Source: Myxocyprinus asiaticus (Eukaryota > Chordata > Actinopteri > Cypriniformes > Catostomidae). Taken from it: a stretch of 64,000 nt of DNA. Location of the stretch: contig NC_059349.1 in assembly GCF_019703515.2 (NCBI RefSeq), positions 20,990,744-21,054,743 of the forward strand, read 5' to 3'. Positions 13,001 to 25,400 of the stretch are shown here, one piece after another (within the stretch, counting starts at the first letter, position 1; each line of letters starts with the position of its first letter). Position numbers and translations under genes: made by a program. The notes under the pieces were generated by a model. It made no database searches, was not told the DNA's origin, and saw only the letters and a list, made by a program, of their open reading frames with translations.

Positions 13001-16000
13001 ATTGAAGTGAAATAAGGATTCTTACCGCTAATAAGTTCATAATGGTATGGCCAGTCTCCCCAAAGAGTGGTTTTCTAAAGCGAACACTAAATAGAGGGCA
13101 GGGGTAGACTGCAATACAAGTGAACATGTTAAGAACACACTTATCCAGCAAAACAAGTAAAGGAGAGTGTATAGTCAGCCAGTCATTATTACAAAATAAA
13201 CCCCGAAAGGGTATTCAGGATTTGTATCATGGGTGTTTATTTTGCGATAATATCTGAGTGACTGTACATTATCCTGCTTATTACATGGCTACTTACCAAA
13301 TAAATAAATGCACAAAATTATTTGAGTTGAAATTAATTATGCAAGAAGACCGTGGATAGCCATGAAAGAAAAGGAACTAGCACAGTGTAACACAGATTCG
13401 GAGATATTATACAAAAATATTTGACTACAGAATGCAGTGATTGTTTAATCCGAATCAAGTATTCCAGAGAGCCGTGTTAAAAGTCATGTTCTTTAAACAT
13501 TTGAAATATATAATTCAGAATAATCTCCTTTACAATTCATATGACTGAGAGGCCCATATTTTATAATACTGCAACAGTAATGTACATATTTGAAGTAATC
13601 ACACCTGTGTGTTGTAGGTGTTATATAGGTGAAGACCCAAGCATACTTGAGATTAGAACTGTTCGTACTGTTTCTAAGTGAGCCTATTGCATGTCAAAGC
13701 TGAGATTCATGAGTTAGGAAGCTCTGCGGGAAACGCTCCGTTAATATATTCCATCTCTACAGGAGGTAGAGCTTACGAATTAGTTCAGAGAAGATCTCTC
13801 TGTGTGAAGTGGTGGTGTCTCAGAAAGATGGAGCAATCTGAAGACATTTTCTGCACTGCTTTTTCTTAAACAGCATTGCTGCAAGCATTAGAAAGAGGGC
13901 TTATTTCACAATCAAGTGAACACCTCAATAAGGCTGCCAAATTAAAAATCTAAATTAGAAAATTCTTCGAATTTAAGATAAAAATGCACAAATATTAAAA
14001 CTGCATTCGAATTTTGGATTTGTGCCAAGCACTGAAAATGACTTCAGGCCGATCGCATTCTTGTGCTATCAAAGTCTTGATGCAGCGCAACAATTACAGT
14101 TTAATAGAACGCAGGTGTCTTGAGACTCGTTTTTAAAGATTGAAGTTCTTTTTAACTTGACACGGTATCTAAAAAACACAGTGCTCCTGTACAAGTCGCT
14201 TAATAAACTACAAAACATGGCGAAACGGTCAAAGATGTCCGTGTAGCACATGTTTACATAGAAAAACAATTGAAAAACTGTGTAGATTCTCAGATTAAGC
14301 AATGGATTTTAAAATGCTTTGTCAGGAAAGGAGTTAAATTTAGAAATGTGCATCTCGAGCTCAAAGTCTGAGGTAAATTCTAAATTTTGGTAATATTGGA
14401 TACAAATTTTGAATTTAGTTTCTCAGCCATGTTAGCAGCCCTACACCTCAACATGACAAGGGGTAGAAAACATATCACATCATTTAGCCAAATGCAACTA
14501 AGACAGAGATTCAAAATAATCCAACGAATACTGCAGGAATCATCAAAACCATTCAACCACTTCTTCAACACAGCTAAACCCTTAATGACCCCTCAAATTT
14601 AACATCAAACCACAAACTCACATCTGTATTCCGCCCCTAAGCGAAGCATGAGTCGGATGGGAAAGACCTTGGCCCAGGGGGTCTCCCACTTCTGCACCAA
14701 GATGCCAAAGACGTAAGGTGGGTTAGGTAACGGCAGGTCCTGCAGGGACTGGAAAGTGGGGCTGATGTAAAGGAAGCCGCCATGCTCCTTGCTTCCCAGG
14801 AAGCTCTGAGTGAAGAAGGAGTGGCCCAGGTGTCTTAACACATTTCCTACACAAAAGACAGTGTGTGATTAGCTCAAGTTTTACCACTTTTCATGCTTAG
14901 ATGGAAAATCTACTGTGGTGGTGGGGGCGTGGTTCAGTGCCGGTTTGTGAATGGAGAGCGACATCAGGAGATGAGAACGGTAAGGATCATCACCTGGCAA
15001 TGATTGTCTCTAACAGCTGTTTGACATTGCAGTGAGAGTGGAGACGGGCTTTTAAGATCAAGCCAGACACCAGTGAGGGAGAGAGCTGCACGGAGAAGAG
15101 TGTTCCAGAGTGCGATTTGTGTTGTGCTGAAAAGCATTATTTGAGTGTGACCACTGAAAAGTAGGATATATATAGACTGTGAAACTGTGGGAAATAAAGC
15201 CCTTCGAGTTGGATCTCGCCATCTCCCGCTTCCTCCCTTGTCGCAAAAACGAAGAACTTTGTTACATACAAACGATTTTCAGCTTCTCAGCACTCTTAGA
15301 AATATCAATATAAATTGATTGAGATGTGCACAGCAGCCACGAGGCCATGTTATAATGCGAGAAATAGCATGAGCTATGGTTTATAAAACCTTATTAAGTA
15401 GCTCTAAAGAATGTTTACATTCTGTCACAACACTGAAAATAAATAAGAAATAAGTAATGTGCGTTTAATGACAGGTTACAACAATTAGGGTCAGGGCTAG
15501 AAATAATGTCTTCAGAATTAAAAGCACCTAGTGAGCTGACTACTTGGTATTTTTAGGCATCATAGGCTTGTTCCCAACACACAAATTATGCTGCCTTCTA
15601 AGATACTTTCTTATTACCAAATTCCAAGGCAGCAATGCATTAATCATTTGCAGACAAGGCAATAACAAAATGAAAAAAATTAAAGCCAGACAAAATTGAG
15701 AGAAATGTCAATTATAAATATTGAAAAACAGCAATATAAATCTATCACAAAATTGACTTACAGTATTTGTGTTATGCATTTTTTTTTTTTTTTTTTTTTG
15801 CTTATTAAAGTATTGTTTTGTTATCTTAGCAACGTACTAATGCCAAACTCTGTTAGAATTATTTGCGTAGGACACAGAGTTGCTGCTTATTTAGAGTGTT
15901 TCAAATCAGTCACTTATGAGGTTGTGTTTAAGTTAGGATACTGAAGGCAGCTGCCTATGTAGACAGCACACTTTGAAGCAAAACTAATGACTTCAGCTAA

Positions 16001-19000
16001 TAATACTGCTACTCATTTCATTTCAATAAAAATAAAAGGCTCATGAGTTTCACAGCATTAGCCACTACATAAGCTGACAGCCACTGAACCAGGCCAGACA
16101 GATAAAAGATGTTTGAATTGTCCTCTGCACTTCTGACACACATCATGCATTAGGCTTAAAAGGGAAGCAGTCTGTGTATAACATGACACAGAAACTCTTC
16201 TGTGGCTAAATCTCAGGTCTCACTTTCGGCCAAGCAAAGACTAAAAAAAGCAAACAAATGGCAGCTTCAGTCTCCACCATGTTTTTCGAGGGCTAGCTAG
16301 TCTCCGGAGTCTGATACCTCAGCTTGAGCTTCCTACTTGCTTGTGAAATGGGTGGGGTGTGTGATGTTGGCATCAGTGCGGCATATTAAGGGTGGGTTTT
16401 AGGCAACGCTGCAGGGCTATTGGCCCGTTGGTGGTCTTGCAGCTCGAGGCCGAAGCTACTGGCTCTAGCTAACCAGTCGATATCCCTGGCTCACACTGGC
16501 CCAATAGTGGAAACACAGCTAATGTCACAGGGGCCAGCGGCCTAATTTTACCTATGAGAGCCTCCTAGAACAGCAGTCCATCTTTATCTATGTAGGCCTC
16601 TGTCTCATTTTGTCTGGATCAGTTTACCAGAACGGTCCCCCTGGTGAAGGTATATCAGTTTACCTGTGAGAGCCTCTCGGTAGAGCTGGACAAAGTGGCT
16701 GAAGATGTCCTTGGGAATGGTTTTCTCATCAGGGAGGCACTGTAGAAGCACTACTACTTCCACCTGGCCCACGGCATGCATACCCTTTGTCGTCATATAC
16801 CAGCACTTCCTATTCACATCTTCAAGCAACAATAACACAAAGGGCATTTATGACTTTTGAGAATTATAGGAAATCTCTCTGTATAGTCAAACACAGCTTC
16901 TCGTGTTTGTAACTTTCCGCAATACCAATTACAATGATTAGTGATATAAAAATGATAACAAATATAATCGCAACACAATTTGAGTTATCGTCCATGTACG
17001 TAGCACAAAGAGTGTGGGATGAGTTACACACCTACATTCAGCACTTAGGGTCAGGTGTTTAGAACAAATCCCTGACCCAAAGTAGGAGCTATAATAATAG
17101 TGATGCCCACCTTTGCAAGCACCACTAATTAATACTACAATAATACATGATGTTAAACTGACTAATAAAAATGGATATTTCACAAAAAAAATAAAACTAA
17201 TAATTCACTCCATAGCCACATAAAACTGTAGACAATGGAGTTTGACCGATAGTGGATTTTGCCGATAACGATAACTAAGGTGGTGAATGGGGCCATCGCA
17301 TTATAGAATGTAAAAATATTTTCTTTGTCTTTCCTTACTATGACGGGCACAGACATAGAGGTTACAAGAGTCCAAAATGAATAAAATCCCTGTTTGTTGT
17401 GCAACCAAAATCCCAATATTAACTTTCTATTTTTTTTTTTTATTGAGTGCACAATGCAGGACTTTTAACTATAAACAAGCCTGAAACACACCATGGACTC
17501 TTATTTTAAAATGCAGAAGAACTTTCTTTTTGAAACAATTTCTGAAGTTGGAGACACATGTATGCGCTGACGGGGCACATTTCCGTATACTCACATTTTC
17601 TTTACATGCCCTCGCTTCAATTTAGAACAATCAATTATCTAATCAAAACAACAAAATACAGGTATGTTTGAAGTGAGGATAAAAATATGGGTGAATATTG
17701 TCAATGATGACAGATTTAGCAAATCCCCATGGGGTGTCAGTGATCATTTTTATTTCACTTCTAGAGGCTGTTTTATTTTGTAGAACCAAGATGTTCTAAT
17801 TGTAGAATCCTCCAGCGCCTCCCACAGAGTAACACAGAGGAATAATAATTAAAAAAAAAAAAAACATCGGCATAGAGTTTTTCCGATAACCGATATTTCC
17901 ACAAAGTAACTATCTGCACTGATTAATTGGTAAAACCGATATATCGGTCTACCTCTAGTAGAGAACATGAAGCAACTAGTGGCATACTCACAGTTGACCA
18001 GTTTGACCATGGCCAGCAAGTTGGCATTGAGAACAAAGACCAGGGGATCAGGACCCCCCTCCTCAAGCTGCTGCATTAGCACAATCTCTGAAGGCCTCTC
18101 CTCCACAGCATAGTCTGCAGACAAGACACTCAATATTATTCTTGTAAATAACACTTTGATATATTTTTCATGGCAAACTCTATTCATGGTACAATTCTGA
18201 TGAGAAACCGTCGTCCCACCCAATGAAAGCCCTCCCTTTGCATGAGTGGTGGAGACATAAGCAGAAACAAAGAATACATGCAAACATACACGCACAGACA
18301 AGCATGAATGCTCATATTTAGAGGAGTGGAGGCAGCTGAATGGTGAGGATGGGCAAGCACCTGTGATGTGGCCTCCCGTACCTCCTTTGATGCCTGTGGA
18401 GATGAGGATGGGAGGAAGCCCATCTTCTGGGATCAGACTAAGGGAGCTGCCCACAGGGCTGGCAGTCGGGGCTACTGGGGCATGGGCCACCTACAACAAG
18501 GTTCAAAGATAAACTTATGGCAGGACACATCCTAATAGGACTGTCTAAAGATCAAATTAAGGGTTACTGTAATTTTTACACATAGCAGAGCAATGAAGAA
18601 AACAAAATTAGGTTGCTTCAGGAAACTCCAGTGCAACATTTAATATACACTTATTGAGCACTTTATTAGGTACACCTGTACACCTACTTATCCATGTGAT
18701 TATCTAATCAGCCAATCATGTGGCAGCAATGCAATGCATAAAATCATTCAGATACAGGTCAGGAGCTTCAGTTAATGTTCATATCAACCATCAGAATGGG
18801 GAAAAAAATGTGGTCTCAGTGATTTTGACCATGGTATGATTGTTAGTGTCAGACAGGCTGGTCTGAGTATTTCTGTAACTGCTAATCTCCTGGGATTTTT
18901 ACACACAATAGTCTCTAGAGTTTAACCAGAATGGTGCCAAAAACAAAAATCATTCAGTGAGCAGCAGTTCTGCAGTCGGAAACGCCTTGTTGATGAGAGA

Positions 19001-22000
19001 GGTCAACGGAGAATGGCTAGACTAGTTCAAGCTGACAGAAAGGCTACGGTAACTCAGATAACCACTCTGTACAACTGTAGTGAGCAGAATAGCATCTCAG
19101 AATGCACAACACATCGAACCTTGAGGCAGATGGGCTACAACAGCAGAAGACCATGTCGGGCACTTTAGTAGAACCATAGTGTTCTTAATAAAGTGCTCAG
19201 AGAGTGTACATCCAAGCAGAAACAGGACACACAGCGAGTTAAATCTGCATGGTAGTAAAATACAATAGCTACCACAACAGAAAATAACGAACAATAAATT
19301 GGACTCAAGACAGTATTTTCAAAATAGGACAAAACTGTGGATATAGGATAGTTATGTGCCTCATTATAACACTGAGTGATGAGGTAAATGTATTGTATGC
19401 ATAAGTATTAACATCATAAAGTAAAAACCTTAAACTTTAAATATATCATAAAAAGTATAAACAATAGGCATAGCCAGTAAATAGTTATTGCACATATACT
19501 CAAGATGCATCACAATTGGAAGAGAAAAAACCCACATATTACTGATAAATAGTTCAGTTTATCAAGCTTAAATGAAACAGTGTAAGTTCTCACATCAGAA
19601 GCATTGGCTGCTGAAGATTTGCTTGAGTACTGGGATGCAGCCACAGGCTGTGGGGGTTTGGGGTTTGCCGCAGGCCCTTCAGCTGAGTCTGTAGCTTCCC
19701 CGTTGGGAAGAATGCCATCAGCAAACCATACCCTTCTCTGCTCTCGAGTTAGTGAACCTGACAGTTTACAAATATGGTGAAGTTGACAAACAGCTAACTC
19801 TTGAGTCTGAATGAATGTCTGTAAAAATCCACAAATTATTTACCATCAGTTCCTGTCTGTTTAAGGACACCGACGGGCACCATAACGGTTGGTGGCGGGG
19901 AGCTGAATGCTCCTGACGCCTGGGCCTGCTGCAAAGGTGGAATAGTGGAGCAGTACTCCGCTGGGTTGTTGGGATTGGGGCTTTGGTTGCAGCCACCTCC
20001 CATATTTTCCAATGCTTGAGCTAATAAGGGAAAGATCACAGGATCTGTTTATTTACACAATAAAACTCAAAATAAGTGGGTTCTTTCTACTTTCACTGTA
20101 CAAAACACTTTAGGAATAACAGTTTTTTTTAATCAATTAATTCTGTTGTAAAGTTTTGGCTTTCTACATTTTTAAATGTTATCTGAATCTCCCAAAATAA
20201 AAAAACTTTAATGGAATTCAAAACTTCTGAATTAGACCTCCATCAGCTTAAAGGTATAGTTCACCCAAAAATGAAAATTCTCTCTTTATTTACTCACCCT
20301 CATGCCATCCCAGATGTGAATGACTTTCTTTCTTCTGCTGAACACAAACGAAGATTTTTTGAGGAACATTTCAGCTCTGTAGGTCCATACAATGCAAGTG
20401 AATGGTGGCCAGAATTTTGAAGCTCCAAAAAGCAAATAAAAGGCAGCATTAAAGTAATCCACACGAATCCAATTTTTATCCAGTTCATATATTCAGAAGC
20501 GATATGATAGATGTGGGAGAGAAACTATAAATCTCCACTTTCACTTTCATTTCCACATTCTTCTTTTGTTTTTGGCAATTCACATTCTTCGTACATATAG
20601 CCACCTACTGGTTAGTGAGGAGAATTTATAGTAAAAAAAAGAACTTAAATATTTATCTGTTTCTACCCACAGCTATCATATCGCATCTGAAGATATGGAT
20701 TTAACCACTGAAGTCAAATGGATTACTTTTATGCTGCCTTTGTGTGCTTTTTGGACCTTCTAAGTTCTGGCCACCATTCACTTGCATTGTATGGACCTAC
20801 AAAGCTGAGATATTTTCTAAAAACCTTCTAGAAAGAAGAAAGTAAGTCATACATCTGGGATGGCATGAGGGTGAGCAAATGATGAGAGAATTTAAATTTT
20901 GGGGTAAACTATCCCTTTAAGAGAAAACTACAGTACGCTAGTGCTGATGACAAATGCCATCAAAAAAATGTTGTGTCATGTAACAATGATTCGTGTTAAA
21001 CGAGAGTACCTGGGAAATTTGATGAGGTTCAAAAACTCCCAGCCTACAAAAGGGAATTTATCATTATTCTTAAGCATAGTTTCACATCACTTACCATTAA
21101 TGAGAGCACGGTGGCAGGTGACACAAACCCTTGCTTCTTTCCTGTCCATATACATCAGTCTGCTTTTCAGACTACAACATGCTGCACAGAATACCTGGCC
21201 AGACACACACAAACACACACACACACACACTTAAAATTAATCTGCACAACAAAATGAAACTAAACAAAAATACTATGGAGCAATTCAGACCAAACACACT
21301 CTTGCATTACAAAAAAGCTAGACACATCACAGTGAAAGGAAACATAGTGCAGATGTCTCAAGACGTGTTTTTAAAAGTTAAAGTTCTTTTTACTTTAAAC
21401 TATTCCAAAGAAGAACATGGCCTTGAAGAATCACAGTTCTGTCAGATTAAAATTTTGCACCACAGCTACGATTCATTTTCACTCAGTTCCTTCCAATTGT
21501 TTCAGCCCATATCTGTGAAAATATCATTAACGATGCAGCAGTTTATCACCAAGGGAAATTAAGGCACTATTCCAGCCAATCCACAGTTATTTTTAAGTGC
21601 TGCAAGACAGCCATTTCTCCCAGATGGATTCTGACAGTTTCACAGGTTTTTAGCTGCCTGACAATTCCCTTCTTGAAATTCATCTCTCTCGTTTTACAGT
21701 GGTATGGCTATCAATTTGTCAAAAGAAATAGCTGCCACATTGTGACATTGCAAAGCAAGTACAGAAAGGAAAGTGACATTTAAACAGTGGGAGGTAGGAC
21801 AATCTTGAATTCCGCTTGAGCACTAATTTTAACTAGATTTTTACAATTTCTGAAGAAAACGTGAGTGGTGCTTGCCTTTGCAAAATTTGCCGCTATGATG
21901 CTAAGGTGTGAGTTGTTACAAGGGCATTGCTACATGATTGTTGTGGTGGTTTTTACATTGCTGTGAGGTGCTAAAGTGTTTGAGATAGTTGCTTCCTGGA

Positions 22001-22391
22001 CCCCCCAAAAAACTGCAGACTGCATAGAAAAGTAATAACACATCTCTCCTCAACAAACCACAGGATTTGATGTATCATTTATGTCTGTAGCACAAACGGT
22101 GCGGGACTAATTATGCTAGAAAGTTTAATACGTAGGTTAGGGGTTTGGTCGAAGTATGATGTGTGCCGCAACATCTCACGCACAGTGCACGTAACATACA
22201 TTTCTTTATTAGCACAGTCCATGCGTGAAGCCCAGTCTTTGTACCTTCTGCGTAATCATATACTTTGAAAGGCTGGAACGCTCAACTGTGCACTAGATTT
22301 AGCAGCACATGGAAAAAACGAAGCATACCCTAGCCATAAGTATGAACAGGGTTGTAAAGTAACATATTACAAATACTCGTTACTGTAATTT

Positions 22392-22424
<33 letters not shown>

Positions 22425-25400
22425 CAGGAATTGATTAAAAATGGTATACTTTTACTTAAGTAAATTTTACGTGCTGTAATTGTACTTTTCCTCTGCTATT
22501 TTCCCTCCATCTGTGTTCACTACATCCCTATCCCGATTTTTTTTTTTATCCATCTCCTTGCTTTGCTAGGGAGAGAATAAACGTGACTCTTGACTCCCGT
22601 CAAATCAAATCACAGAGAGAGACAGAAGGGTGTATAGCATTTGCAACTCAATACTCGAGTACTTTTGAATGAGCTACTTTTTTATCCTTAAGTGGTTTTT
22701 AGGACAGGTATTTTTACTCACACAAATTGTTTTGGGAAGTAACAGTACTTTTACTTGAGTATGATTTTTCAGTACTCTTTCCACCCCTGGGTATGAGCAA
22801 CAATAATTGTGATGCAAGCACCACTAATTAATGAGAAGGAGGCCTTACCTCACCACAAGCTCGACAATGATGTCTTCTTTTAGTGAAGGTGAACTTGACC
22901 TCACACTTCATGCAAATGGGTGCTTGAGAGTCAGGAACCCACACAGGGGCCACCTCCCCCAAGGAACTATAAGGTTTCTTTGAGAAGGCTCCCTGTTGAT
23001 CTGCCTGAAGGTCATTGTCGGGACTCTCAGAAGAAATGAGTAAGGCTGATGAACCATCACCAGTCTCTCCATTTATTCGAACTTCTCCAGACTCTGTTCC
23101 TCCACAAGACAACTCAAGGTCTCCTGTCCTACACTGTGGCTCCAGGTTCTTGTTCTTGCCAGAAGAGCAAAATTCATTCTGGACTTGGCTTGAGAGAGGC
23201 TGGGGAATTTGCAGCTTCAGACTGACAGGTTGTTTTGGCCGCGCACCACCGTAGGGCACGCTGACAGGCTGCAGGCGGTTGTTGTTGAGTTTGCACATTC
23301 TGCCAGCTTCTGATCCCCGAACTGGATCACAACAATCCTGCTTGCTCTCCTCCATCTCCTTTTCCTCTGTCACAGAGTCCTCCTTTGAAGGGACCAGTGG
23401 CTGGCTGTCAGCATTTCTATCAAGGTCCACAATCAGACCATTGAACAGGGACTTCTCCACCCCTGGCGATTCAGCAACTGAGTCACTGTGCATCCCCACC
23501 TGGTCCTTCTCTAGCATTTTGTCTTTCTTTTCCTGATGTGATGTCCAAGTAAATTTCCCTTCACTTTCAGTCTCAACCAGTCCACCATTCTGAAAGGCAC
23601 CCTCATGATTCTCTCTCACGCAGTCTACACTGCCACTGGCCATTTTGTGCAATACTGTTTCCCTTTTCTGGGGAATACTTCCCTCCTGAAATGTAAGATT
23701 ACAGTCCCCCATTCCAACATCCTGGTCCCCTACAGGTGAACCCTCACTGTCAGACTTGCTTGCCTCCATCTCAACAGATGAGACACCATTCTTCAAAACA
23801 GATGGCCTGCTTCCAAGTCCTTCCTTAGGAAAGGGGAAATGAGAGTCATTAAGACCAGTGCCACTTCCCTCATTGGTATCATTCTTCTCTGTCCTAAGCT
23901 CACAGGGCCCAGTGTCTAAAACACTTTGTTGGTCAGTAATAGGTTGACTTTTCTCATTGTTGGCCTGAAGGTCTTCAGAACATCCACTATGATTAGGACT
24001 AGCCGAACAGTGGTTTTCCAGCCCCACTCTGTTGGAGGACGGCAAGTCTGGAAACTGCCCTTCAGTGCTCACCAGCTTGCCAATGTTGGGCTGGGGCAAA
24101 GGGGGACTGTAAACATCTGCCGGCCGGTCCTCACTCCTGCCCTCTGGCTGTTCCCCCTGCCCCCGTTTCCCCTCTAACCTGGTGACCTCAGCCAAAGAGG
24201 AGCCGTCTAAGGTGTGGGACTCCAGAAGAGGCTTGAAGCTGATGGGGCTATCTCTTGGGCTGAGGTCAGAGTGGGTTAATCCAGTGTTCAAGGAAAGGAG
24301 GTGTGACGAAGGGGCCAGAATCTGAGTCCATTTGGCATCGGAGAGAGTCGGTGTGTCTGTATCATCTTAGGAGGAGACAAACGGGGAGAGAGAACTCATT
24401 AGCGTCGTTCTGAGAAAGTGTACAAAGATTGAAACAAATAGAAGATAAAATGAGAAATTAGGTCAGGCTAGATTGGAAAATGTTCAGGAAGTGGGCCATT
24501 CTGGTCATTGCCTTGGGATCCATCTGTCAAAGTGACACATGAATGCTTTGGAATGTCGGCAGGCATTCCCTGTCACTTGCACACACCAAAGATTGATCAA
24601 ACACACTCCCATATCTTCCTCCCTATATTTGCCTTCATTCTGGTGTCCAAGGAGGGCTGTTTTATAGTTTCAAGTCTCCTTTCACCCCAATTAATCTGTC
24701 AAGATTAGTGTCAGAGAGTGGATATACATTCATTCCACCATTTAATGGCAACTCTCAGCATATGTCTGTGTGTGAGTGTTCTGTGACATACAATCAATAC
24801 ATTTCAAACAGTCAGTTTTATATGGCTGTGCACCAGGAGCTGTTGTCTGGATAAGCCAGAACCGAGATCAAAATAAGTCTGACAAAACACTAATTGCAAT
24901 ATCTCGCTATACCTCAAACACACAACCATAACCTTGTAAATTACATATACTTGACCGTCTGACACCAATTAAACAGTCTTGAAATTTAAAAAAAATAAAT
25001 AAATAAATAAAAAGAGAGAAGCAGAAGTCCTGAGGGGAAATGCTAATTCAATTGAACTCATTTACACTACAGAGTGCTGCCACCAGCATGGCTAACTACT
25101 TGTGCTAGCCATGCTTTGTGCAGCTCAACCCAAGCAGCAGTGCCAAACGTTTGATCTACTTGCACCTGCGTTACTCTGTGCTCATTCATTATGCTCCAAT
25201 TCAGCTGACTATGCATGTTATCTGAAGATATTTAAATCTGCTAAAACAAAATAACTTTTGCTCTGGCTAACAATCACTACATCTAACGCATCATTTAATA
25301 CAGAGTACGTTTATTCCCTCAGTTCGTTTCTAGCCCTCTCTTCACACTGACAGCAGGTTTTTTTTTTTTTTTTTCTTCGCAGGAGGTCAACAGGTCACTG

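Noticed and set aside
17849..18490. 213-codon minus-strand frame treated as one protein
   Set aside because: Only 18382-18490 is a zfyve9 exon; the rest reads through the donor into intron, then into another exon in an unrelated frame.
22828..24291. 487-codon frame as a complete single-exon gene
   Set aside because: It begins at an internal TTG and ends past a splice donor in the middle of the FYVE finger; it is one exon of zfyve9.
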